NCBI RefSeq assembly: GCF_002165135.1
Contig: NZ_NFZQ01000008.1
Location: 124,001-188,000, forward strand
From: Pseudomonas sp. SID14000
GTDB lineage: Bacteria; Pseudomonadota; Gammaproteobacteria; Pseudomonadales; Pseudomonadaceae
Length of the DNA stretch: 64,000 bases
Direction: 5' to 3'
Shown: in pieces, positions 54,044 through 61,305 of the stretch
Position numbering within the stretch: the first letter of the stretch is position 1
How the letters are laid out: every line of letters begins with the position of its first letter
Made by a program: the position numbers and the translations under genes
The notes under the pieces: generated by a model
What the model was told of the DNA's origin: nothing
Database searches by the model: none
The model's input: the letters and a program-made list of their open reading frames with translations, nothing else

Positions 54044-54736
54044 TCAGGCCAGTACCCCGGTGATCCAGCCGACCTGCTGCTTGAAATCGTCGATTTTCGC
54101 CTGAGGCACGGCATCGCGGGCCCGCTCGAAATTGGCCAGGGTCTGCTGCTTCTGCCGCAGCATGCGCCGCCACTTGACCGTGAACGCCTCGCTTTTCTCC
54201 TGCAACAGCACCGGGCCGAAGTACAGCTGTTCAGCGGTGTACGCCGCCCCGCCCGGCTCGGCGACGATGATCTCGTAGTCGAAGCGGTTTTCCCGCAGCA
54301 GTTCTTCGCCGACGATCCGGTAACCATTGCCCATCAGCCACTGGCGCAGTTCGCGCTCAGCGCCATTGGGCTGCAGCACCAGGCGTGTGACGCCAGCCAG
54401 GCGCTGCTTGCCGGCCTCGAGGATCTCGCACATGGTGTCACCACCCATGCCGCAGATGCTGATCACCGAAATGCGATCTTCCGGCTCGACAGCTGCCAGG
54501 CCATCGGCCAGTCGCACGCTGACCCGGCCCTCCAGCCCGTTCCTGCGCACGTTGCGCTGGGCCGAGGCGAACGGCGTCTGCGCCACCTCGCCCGCTACCG
54601 CCCCTTCCAGCACGCCGCGCAGCATCAAGGCCACCGGCAGATAGCCATGGTCCGAGCCGATGTCGGCCAGGCGCGCGCCTTGCGGCACTTGTGCAGCCAC
54701 GCGCTCCAGGCGCCTGGACAATGTCTGTTCGTTCAA
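54044..54736 (-). CDS. trmK: tRNA (adenine(22)-N1)-methyltransferase, TrmK-like
   Basis: 230 residues from a TTG start (54736, with AGGGG upstream). The SAM site DIGSDHGYLPVALML is near 24-38, and the second motif SICGMGGDTMCEIL is near 93. The LVLQPN segment follows. The C-terminal helical coiled part is typical of TrmK. It would methylate A22 of tRNA. TrmK is best known in Gram-positives, but homologues occur in Pseudomonas. The stop almost touches the DUF2790 stop. Confidence 0.82.
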   Translation of the reverse strand: MNEQTLSRRLERVAAQVPQGARLADIGSDHGYLPVALMLRGVLEGAVAGEVAQTPFASAQRNVRRNGLEGRVSVRLADGLAAVEPEDRISVISICGMGGDTMCEILEAGKQRLAGVTRLVLQPNGAERELRQWLMGNGYRIVGEELLRENRFDYEIIVAEPGGAAYTAEQLYFGPVLLQEKSEAFTVKWRRMLRQKQQTLANFERARDAVPQAKIDDFKQQVGWITGVLA

Positions 54737-54872
54737 CGTAAACCCCTGCTTTGCAATCGGCCGCGATTCTGACGGCGAACGCCGCGCATTTCAAACACCG
54801 GGGCGCCCTCGACCGGGCCGGCGCGCTCGCGTAGGCTTGCCGCTTTCCTTCCGTTGCAAGGCAAGACACACC

Positions 54873-55253
54873 ATGGCACATGCAGACATCATCTACACCC
54901 CGGACCCGGACGCCGAGTCGATTTCCTCCGACGTCGCCGAATACAACGGCGTGCTGGTCACCACGCAGATTCCGACCCACGCTGATGGCAGCCTGGAACT
55001 GGGCGACATCGTCGCGCAGAGCGAATGCACCCTGCAGGCGCTGAAAGTGGCGCTGGAGAAGGCCGGCAGCGGCATGGACCGCGTGCTGCACCTGACCATC
55101 TACCTCATCGACATGGCCGACCGTGCGGCGTTCAACGAGGTGTACCAGCGCTTCTTCAGCAAGCCCTGGCCGGTACGCGCCGCCGTGGGTGTGGCTGCAC
55201 TGGCGTTCGAAGGCATGCGCGTGGAAGTGACCGCAATGGCCGCCAAGCGCTGA
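54873..55253 (+). CDS. RidA/YjgF-family enamine/imine deaminase
   Basis: 126 residues. The family core is complete: EYNGVLVTTQIPTHADGSLELGDIVAQ, ALEKAGSGMDRVLHLTIYLIDMADRAAFNEVY, and PVRAAVGVAALAFEGMRVEVTAMAA, the last with the substrate-carboxylate Arg (PVRAAV) and late Glu. RidA enzymes hydrolyse reactive 2-aminoacrylate-type intermediates. It may be a distant RidA subgroup rather than RidA itself. Confidence 0.88.
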   Translation: MAHADIIYTPDPDAESISSDVAEYNGVLVTTQIPTHADGSLELGDIVAQSECTLQALKVALEKAGSGMDRVLHLTIYLIDMADRAAFNEVYQRFFSKPWPVRAAVGVAALAFEGMRVEVTAMAAKR

Positions 55254-55273
55254 TTTTCGCGCAATACGCAATC

Positions 55274-55391
55274 CTGTAGGAGCGGCCTTGTGTCGCGATT
55301 GGGGTGCGCAGCGCCCCCAGATTCTCAGCTCCGCAGCAGGTATTGCCGGGGCCGCGTTGCGGCCCTTCGCGACACAAGGCCGCTCCTACAA
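55274..55391 (+). repeat. Second-class REP pair
   Basis: Inverted copies of AGGAGCGGCCTTGTGTCGCG, about 80 bp apart, between the RidA-like gene and rlhA. Confidence 0.9.
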
Positions 55392-55468
55392 GCACCCCGA
55401 TGATGCCGCCAGCCCGTTTCGCCGCTACAATGCCCGCCTAAACCGTGACAGCCCGAACCTATAACGAC

Positions 55469-57469
55469 ATGTCCCTTCCAAAGAATCACCTGGAACTGCT
55501 CAGCCCTGCCCGTGACGTGGCCATCGCCCGTGAAGCGATCCTGCACGGCGCCGACGCCATCTACATCGGTGGCCCGAGCTTCGGCGCGCGCCATAACGCC
55601 TGCAACGAAGTCAGCGATATCGCCGAACTGGTCGAGTTCGCCCATCGTTACCATGCACGCGTGTTCACCACCATCAACACCATCCTCCATGACAACGAGC
55701 TGGAGCCCGCGCGCAAGCTGATCCACCAGCTGTACGACGCCGGTGTCGACGCGCTGATCGTGCAGGACCTGGGGGTGATGGAGCTGGACATCCCGCCGAT
55801 CGAGCTGCACGCCAGTACCCAGACCGACATCCGCACACTGGCGCGGGCCAAGTTCCTCGACCAGGCCGGCTTCTCCCAACTGGTGCTGGCCCGAGAGCTG
55901 AACCTGCAGCAAATCCGCGCCATCGCCGCCGAAACCGACGCCGCCATCGAGTTCTTCATCCACGGTGCGCTGTGCGTGGCCTTCTCCGGCCAGTGCAACA
56001 TCTCCCATGCGCAGACCGGCCGCAGCGCCAACCGTGGCGACTGCTCGCAAGCCTGCCGCCTGCCTTACACCCTGAAGGATGACCAGGGCCGCGTGGTAGC
56101 GTTCGAGAAGCATCTGCTGTCGATGAAGGACAACAACCAGACCGCCAACCTGGCTGACCTGGTCGATGCCGGCGTGCGCTCGTTCAAGATCGAAGGCCGC
56201 TACAAAGACGTGGCCTATGTGAAGAACATCACTGCCCACTACCGCAAGGAACTCGACGCCATCCTCGAAGGCCGCCCGGAGCTGGCCCGCGCCTCCAGCG
56301 GCCGCACCGAGCACTTCTTCGTGCCTGACCCGGACAAGACTTTCCACCGCGGCAGCACCGACTACTTCGTCACCGACCGCAAGGTCGACATTGGCGCCTT
56401 CGACTCGCCAACCTTCACCGGCCTGCCGGTGGGCGTGGTGGAAAAGGTCGGCAAACGTGACATGCAAGTGGTCACCGAGGTGCCGCTGACCAACGGCGAC
56501 GGCCTGAATGTGCTGGTCAAGCGTGAAGTGGTGGGCTTTCGCGCCAACATCGCCGAACCGCGTGGCGAGTTCGAAGAAGATGGCGAGAAGCGCTACCGCT
56601 ACCGCGTCGAGCCCAACGAAATGCCCGAAGGCCTGCACAAGCTGCGGCCCAACCACCCGCTGTCGCGCAACCTCGACCACAACTGGCAACAGGCCCTGCA
56701 ACGCACTTCGGCCGAGCGCCGCGTCGGTGTGCAATGGCATGCGGTACTGCGCGAGCAACGCCTGGCGCTGACGGTCACCAGCGAGGAAGGCGTGAGCGCG
56801 CAAGTGGCACTGAACGGCCCGTTCGGCCCGGCCAACAAGCCGCAGCAGGCGCTGGACCAACTGCACGACCTGCTCGGCCAACTGGGTACCACCATGTACC
56901 ACGCCGACAGCATCGAGCTGGACGCCCCGCAGGCGTACTTCATCCCCAACTCGCAGCTCAAGGCCCTGCGCCGCGAAGCCATCGAGGCGCTGACTGAAGC
57001 ACGGGTGCAGGCACACCCGCGTGGCGGGCGCAAGGCCGAGACCACGCCGCCGCCGGTCTACCCGGAGTCGCACCTGTCGTTCCTGGCCAACGTGTACAAC
57101 CAGAAGGCCCGCGACTTCTACCACCGCCATGGTGTGCAGCTGATCGACGCGGCCTACGAGGCCCATGAAGAGCACGGCGAAGTACCGGTGATGATCACCA
57201 AGCACTGCCTGCGCTTCTCCTTCAACCTGTGCCCCAAGCAGGCCAAGGGCGTGACCGGCGTGCGCACCAAGGTCGCGCCGATGCAGCTGATTCAGGGTGA
57301 TGAAGTGCTGACCCTGAAGTTCGACTGCAAGCCCTGCGAAATGCATGTGATCGGCAAGATGAAAAGCCACATCATCGACCTGCCGACCCCGGGCAGCGCG
57401 GTGGCCCAGGTGGTGGGGCACATCAGCCCGGAAGACCTGCTGAAGACCATTCCCCGCGGGCCGCATTGA
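55469..57469 (+). CDS. rlhA: 23S rRNA 5-hydroxycytidine C2501 synthase RlhA (peptidase U32 family)
   Basis: 666 residues. It begins LELLSPARDVAIAREAILHG and carries the family stretch IHGALCVAFSGQCNISH, then NRGDCSQACRLPYTLKDDQG with conserved Cys. A C-terminal Cys cluster (CLRFSFNLCPKQ; FDCKPCEMH) suggests an iron-sulfur site. Closely resembles E. coli RlhA (YdcP), which hydroxylates C2501. I take ATG 55469 (MSLPKN) because it aligns with the E. coli start. A GTG at 55445 is in frame. Confidence 0.92.
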   Translation: MSLPKNHLELLSPARDVAIAREAILHGADAIYIGGPSFGARHNACNEVSDIAELVEFAHRYHARVFTTINTILHDNELEPARKLIHQLYDAGVDALIVQDLGVMELDIPPIELHASTQTDIRTLARAKFLDQAGFSQLVLARELNLQQIRAIAAETDAAIEFFIHGALCVAFSGQCNISHAQTGRSANRGDCSQACRLPYTLKDDQGRVVAFEKHLLSMKDNNQTANLADLVDAGVRSFKIEGRYKDVAYVKNITAHYRKELDAILEGRPELARASSGRTEHFFVPDPDKTFHRGSTDYFVTDRKVDIGAFDSPTFTGLPVGVVEKVGKRDMQVVTEVPLTNGDGLNVLVKREVVGFRANIAEPRGEFEEDGEKRYRYRVEPNEMPEGLHKLRPNHPLSRNLDHNWQQALQRTSAERRVGVQWHAVLREQRLALTVTSEEGVSAQVALNGPFGPANKPQQALDQLHDLLGQLGTTMYHADSIELDAPQAYFIPNSQLKALRREAIEALTEARVQAHPRGGRKAETTPPPVYPESHLSFLANVYNQKARDFYHRHGVQLIDAAYEAHEEHGEVPVMITKHCLRFSFNLCPKQAKGVTGVRTKVAPMQLIQGDEVLTLKFDCKPCEMHVIGKMKSHIIDLPTPGSAVAQVVGHISPEDLLKTIPRGPH

Positions 57470-57478
57470 TCGGTAGCC

Positions 57479-57560
57479 TGTAGGGGCTTCTTCGCGGGCA
57501 TGCCCGCCCCCACAGGAACTGCGCGTACCTGTGGGAGCAGGTTTACCCGCGAACACCGGC
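57479..57560 (+). repeat. Degenerate REP pair between convergent genes
   Basis: GCGGGCATGCCCGCC and GTGGGAGCAGGTTTACCCGCG in inverse orientation, after rlhA. Confidence 0.88.
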
Positions 57561-57581
57561 GTAGCCGGTGCCATCCACTGC

Positions 57582-58913
57582 TCAGCGAATCTGATGCTTA
57601 TGCAGCAACCGATAGAAAGTCGGCCGCGAAATACCCAGCACCTTGGCCGCCACGCTCAGGTTGTCACTGTGCCGGCTAAGGACATCGCACAGCGCCTGGC
57701 GCTCGGCCCGGTGCTTGTACTCCTCCAGCGTGCCCAACGGTTGCTGCACCTGGTCGAGGGTCTGCAACCCCAGGTCCTGCGCCTCGATCTGCCGGCCTTC
57801 GGCCAGCACCAGCCCGCGCCGTACACGGTTGGCCAACTCACGGACATTGCCCGGCCAGTCATGCCGGCCCATGGCCGCCAAGGCATGGTCGCTGAACGAG
57901 CGCGGTCGGCGCCCGGTTTCCAGGCTATAGAAATGGGCAAAATGACTGGCCAGCATGGATAGGTCGCCATGCCGGTCGCGCAAAGGCGCGGTCACTACCT
58001 GCAACACGTTCAGGCGGTAATACAGGTCTTCGCGAAAGCGCCCTTGTTCGATGGCCCTTTCCAGGTCCACGTGGGTAGCCGCCAACACCCGCACATCCAC
58101 CGGGATCGGCTGGCTGCCACCCACGCGTTCGATGTGCTTTTCCTGCAGAAAGCGCAGCAGGTTGGCCTGCAACTCCAACGGCAGGTCGCCGATTTCATCG
58201 AGGAACAACGTGCCACCATGGGCCGCTTCGATGCGCCCGGCCTTGCGCTGGTGAGCACCGGTGAAAGCGCCCTTTTCATGGCCGAACAGCTCGGACTGGA
58301 TCAGGTGCTCGGGGATCGCCCCGCAGTTGATGGCAATGAACGGCTGCTCGCTGCGCTGCGACTGACGGTGCAGGGTGCGCGCCACCAGTTCTTTGCCAGT
58401 GCCGCTTTCGCCGCGGATCAGCACCGGCGATTCGGTGGGCGCCAGCTTGCCCAGCAGCTTGCGCAGCTCGCGGATCGGGCGGCTGTCGCCAAGCAACTCG
58501 TGGCTCGCTTCCTCCACCCTCGCCGCCCCTTGGCCTCGCAGGCGCGCCATGCCGAAGGCCCGGCCCAGGGTGACGTGCACGCGAGAAACGTCGAACGGCA
58601 AGGTGTGGAAGTCGAAGAACCATTCGCAGACAAAATCACCGACCGCCGGCATGCGCAGCTGTTCGGCACTGAGCACGGCAATCCATTCGGTGTTGCTGCG
58701 CTTGATCAAGTCCTTGACCCCGTCCGGGCGCCTCAGGTGCGACGCCTGCAAGCGCAGCAGGCCCACATCGCAAGGATGATCCAGCGCGGCACCGAGCATG
58801 CAACTGTCCACATCCCAGCCTGCGCTGCGCAAGCCAGGCAACAAACGGTGGCAGTCATCGCAGGGGTCGACGATGAGCAAACGGCGTTGGGCGGCAGGCT
58901 GCTGCATGATCAA
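57582..58913 (-). CDS. VpsR-like sigma-54-interacting regulator
   Basis: 443 residues. The N-terminal 130 residues resemble a degenerate receiver (RLLIVDPCDDCHRLLPGL) as in VpsR. The AAA+ domain has Walker A GESGTGKE near 165, a canonical GAFTGA near 214 and Walker B GGTLFLDEIGD. A Fis-type helix-turn-helix (DNLSVAAKVLGISRPTFYRLL) ends the protein. VpsR binds c-di-GMP in Vibrio; whether this one does is unknown. Divergent from the small gene at 59250 across a 336-bp AT-richer gap that should hold its promoter. Confidence 0.87.
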   Translation of the reverse strand: MIMQQPAAQRRLLIVDPCDDCHRLLPGLRSAGWDVDSCMLGAALDHPCDVGLLRLQASHLRRPDGVKDLIKRSNTEWIAVLSAEQLRMPAVGDFVCEWFFDFHTLPFDVSRVHVTLGRAFGMARLRGQGAARVEEASHELLGDSRPIRELRKLLGKLAPTESPVLIRGESGTGKELVARTLHRQSQRSEQPFIAINCGAIPEHLIQSELFGHEKGAFTGAHQRKAGRIEAAHGGTLFLDEIGDLPLELQANLLRFLQEKHIERVGGSQPIPVDVRVLAATHVDLERAIEQGRFREDLYYRLNVLQVVTAPLRDRHGDLSMLASHFAHFYSLETGRRPRSFSDHALAAMGRHDWPGNVRELANRVRRGLVLAEGRQIEAQDLGLQTLDQVQQPLGTLEEYKHRAERQALCDVLSRHSDNLSVAAKVLGISRPTFYRLLHKHQIR

Positions 58914-59249
58914 TCCTTGGCGTCAGTTTTCGGTTTTTCGAAAAAAAACAGTAAGTTGAGGCGCCCGATTAACAGTAGCAACGAAGTTGACGGTTCCCAG
59001 TACCGTCGGTCTGCCGAATCATTTTTTTACAATGCGTGACGGGAATTTTCGCACTTTATCGACATCACATGGCGGCGAGGGCAAGAACGGATTCGACCCC
59101 GGCAAAATTTTTTACAACCAATATGTGACTTGCCCCCGGACAACGAGCATCAGTACACATAACCCCGCGCTGCACTTCGCGATAACCGAGGCGACTTTGA
59201 AGCAACGCGGACCTCACTTCGATGTTTGGGACCATAGAGAGACCGAACC
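58914..59249. other. AT-richer divergent intergenic region with a direct repeat
   Basis: There is no convincing gene; an 88-codon open frame at 58987 lacks a ribosome-binding site. A TTTTTTACAA..GTGAC pattern occurs twice, near 59022-59040 and 59108-59129, about 86 bp apart. Possible regulator sites. Confidence 0.4.
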
Positions 59250-59516
59250 ATGAATGCCCCGCTCCGTGTCAACGAAGCACTGCTGATTGCCGACCACGCC
59301 TTCGAACCTTTCCAGTGCGTAGCCTGGGATGCACCCAACGGTACTGGTGAGCTGAGCCTGGCAGTGATCGACCGGACCAGCACCCGCATCGGCAGCAAGC
59401 AAGTGTCCTCGCGTATCTACTCCGACCCGGCCCAGTGGGCCAGTCTGATCGAGGAAGTGCGCGCCGAACTGTGCGAAAAAGGTTACGACCTGCAACCGTG
59501 GTCGATGCCGAAATAA
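59250..59516 (+). CDS. Small conserved-looking protein, function unknown
   Basis: 88 residues, not recognised. It has no signal, membrane helix or cysteine-rich motif beyond single Cys residues. Composition is acidic/mixed with a beta-rich first half (ELSLAVIDRTSTRIGSKQVS) and a helical second half (SDPAQWASLIEEVRAELCEKGYDLQPW). Codon use is like the neighbours, and a hairpin terminator follows. The ribosome-binding site is weak (AGAGAG). Confidence 0.65.
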   Translation: MNAPLRVNEALLIADHAFEPFQCVAWDAPNGTGELSLAVIDRTSTRIGSKQVSSRIYSDPAQWASLIEEVRAELCEKGYDLQPWSMPK

Positions 59517-59531
59517 TATCGGCCGGCAAAT

Positions 59532-59557
59532 CAAGTGCGTGCACCGCCACGCACTTG
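59532..59557. terminator. Bidirectional hairpin terminator
   Basis: CAAGTGCGTG and CACGCACTTG form a perfect 10-bp stem with a 6-nt loop between the convergent small gene and the chelatase gene. No long T-run on either side. Confidence 0.6.
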
Positions 59558-59622
59558 TTCAACTTCAACATTGCTGTTCTGGCAACTTTTCTTATTGCGA
59601 CATAGTGTCGCGCATACACTCT

Positions 59623-60303
59623 TCAATCCATCACCTTGAACTGCTGCAAGTGCTGGTAATCCGCCTGCAGTTGCTCTGCCAGACGCTGCGCGCGCCCCAG
59701 ACGCACCGGCGCAAGTTCCATATCAACCAACAATGTGGCGCAAGGCATCGGTTGCACGCTGTTCCAGTGCTGCAGACGACCGTCGGTAAATACCAGGCAG
59801 CGCACCGCTTCCTGCGGGTGGGCCCGTTGACGCGCCAATAACCAGTGCCGGGCCTGTTCCAGCGCAGCGATCAATGGCGTCCCGCCACCTGCGCCCAGGG
59901 CCTGCAACCAGGGCTGCAAGGCGGCCGATGCCTTCAGCCCGTGGCGCTGCCACTGCGGTGTGCGGCCGCTTGCGGTGAGCAAGGCCAAACGGGCGCGCTG
60001 CCGATAAGCCTGGTCGAACAGTGTCGCCAGCAACCCTTTGGTTTGTGCCAGTGCCTGATGCCGTCGCGTCGAGGCGGAGGCATCGACGATCACCAGCCAC
60101 AACTCTGCGGGTTGACCCTGGCGTTGTTGCCAGCACAGGTCATGGCGCTGACGTGGGCGCCCCTTGAGCAAAGTCGGCAGCCAGGCCACGCGGCCAGTCG
60201 CTGCATTGCGCGCGCGGCCACGGCTGGCACCGTACTGCTTGCCTGCGCCCGCCTTGGCATCCGCCCCTGTGGCATTGGGTTGGGGGATGCTCAGGGCTTT
60301 TTT
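59623..60303 (-). CDS. VWA part of ChlD-like chelatase subunit, read by -1 frameshift from the ChlI-like ORF
   Basis: About 225 residues of von Willebrand A type. The metal-ion site starts LWLVIVDASAST, and later motifs include GGGTPLIAALEQA and CLVFTDGRL. The frame has no ATG or good GTG start before the domain. Upstream it joins the ChlI-like frame exactly at the A_AAA_AAG heptamer 60297-60303. A -1 shift there gives one ~560-residue protein (59623-61304) with an AAA+ domain, a basic linker (KQYGASRGRARNAATGR) and VWA, i.e. the usual ChlD/medium-subunit layout. Known for cobalt-chelatase chlD genes. Confidence 0.8.
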   Translation of the reverse strand, partial: KKALSIPQPNATGADAKAGAGKQYGASRGRARNAATGRVAWLPTLLKGRPRQRHDLCWQQRQGQPAELWLVIVDASASTRRHQALAQTKGLLATLFDQAYRQRARLALLTASGRTPQWQRHGLKASAALQPWLQALGAGGGTPLIAALEQARHWLLARQRAHPQEAVRCLVFTDGRLQHWNSVQPMPCATLLVDMELAPVRLGRAQRLAEQLQADYQHLQQFKVMD

Positions 60304-60323
60304 GCCCAGTTCGGCACCTCGCG
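60263..60323 (-). other. Programmed -1 frameshift signal
   Basis: Three parts lie in dnaX-like order on the minus strand. A Shine-Dalgarno-like GAGGTG ends 11 nt before the slippery A_AAA_AAG (60303-60297). A hairpin follows directly: CCCTG pairs with CAGGG, extended by GCAT/ATGC (60297-60263). The zero-frame stop TGA is one codon after the heptamer. Confidence 0.8.
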
Positions 60324-61304
60324 ACGGGCGCCGCCAGCCACGGGCTGCGCCGGTAGCGCCCCCCAGTTGCCCTGCCCGCCCTGATCGCCAGGGTTGCTGG
60401 CACCTTGCTGACCGGGCTGTTGCTCGGGCTGCGACGGTGGATTGGCCTGAGGCGTGATGCGGCGGCGATGACGCAAGGCGAACTCGGCCACTGCTTCGAC
60501 ATCCCGTTCTTCGATAGTGGCGCCACCGCGCCAGGCGCAATGCGCACGGGCAGCGCGCAACCACACCAGGTCGGCACGCAGGCCATCCACTCCGGCGGCG
60601 TAGCAGCGCTCGGTGATCCAGGCCAGCGCCTGGTCGTCCAGGGCAATGCCAGCCAGTGCGTGGCGCGCCGCCTGGCAGCGCTCGCGCAGTTGCCCCTGTG
60701 CCCCGGCCCATTGCGCACAGAACGCCTGCGGGTCGCTGTCGAAGGCCAGGCGGCGGCGAATGATCTGTTGCCGAGCCTCGGGCTCGGGCAAGCCTTCCAG
60801 GGCCACATTCAGGCCAAAGCGGTCGAGCAACTGGGGGCGCAACTCGCCCTCTTCCGGGTTCATGGTGCCGATCAGCACGAAACGGGCACTGTGCCGGTGC
60901 GAGATGCCATCTCGCTCGATGCGGTTGGTACCGCTGGCGGCCACATCGAGCAGCAGGTCGACCAGGGTATCGGGTAGCAGGTTGACCTCATCGACGTACA
61001 GCACGCCACCATCGGCCTGGGCCAGCACGCCCGGGGAAAACTGCGCCTTGCCCTGCCCCAGTGCGGCATCCAGGTCGAGGGTGCCGACCAACCGTTCTTC
61101 GCTGGCGCCCAGTGGCAAGGTGACGAACGGGCCCTCGCCGAGCAGATCGGCCAGGCCTCGGGCCAGGGTACTCTTGGCCATGCCACGCGGCCCCTCGATC
61201 AGCACGCCGCCGATCTTCGGATCGATGGCGGTCAGGCACAGGGCCAGCTTCAGGTCGTCGGCACCGACCACGGCAGCCAGCGGAAATTGTAAGGGTTCAC
61301 TCAT
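60291..61304 (-). CDS. ChlI-like AAA+ subunit of Mg/Co chelatase
   Basis: 337 residues in the zero frame. Walker A is GPRGMAKST near 45, Walker B is GVLYVDEVNLLPD, and the sensor stretch is GTMNPEEGELRPQLLDRFGL. A Gln/Gly/Pro-rich linker (QPEQQPGQQGASNPGDQGG) ends it. The ATPase would drive cobalt insertion by CobN. Start 61304 (MSEPLQF) is 1 nt after the cobN stop, so it is coupled. The same gene can yield a longer ChlD-like protein through the -1 frameshift near its end, giving both small and medium subunits. Confidence 0.9.
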   Translation of the reverse strand: MSEPLQFPLAAVVGADDLKLALCLTAIDPKIGGVLIEGPRGMAKSTLARGLADLLGEGPFVTLPLGASEERLVGTLDLDAALGQGKAQFSPGVLAQADGGVLYVDEVNLLPDTLVDLLLDVAASGTNRIERDGISHRHSARFVLIGTMNPEEGELRPQLLDRFGLNVALEGLPEPEARQQIIRRRLAFDSDPQAFCAQWAGAQGQLRERCQAARHALAGIALDDQALAWITERCYAAGVDGLRADLVWLRAARAHCAWRGGATIEERDVEAVAEFALRHRRRITPQANPPSQPEQQPGQQGASNPGDQGGQGNWGALPAQPVAGGARREVPNWAKKP

Positions 61305-61305
61305 T

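Noticed and set aside
2973..57560. Repeated palindromes considered as CRISPR repeats
   Set aside because: They are dispersed, occur as inverted pairs rather than regular direct arrays, and no cas genes are present.
60304..60711. Upstream part of the VWA open frame as an independent protein start
   Set aside because: It is out of frame within the ChlI-like gene and gives Arg/Gly/Pro-rich nonsense. The frameshift model explains the VWA domain better.
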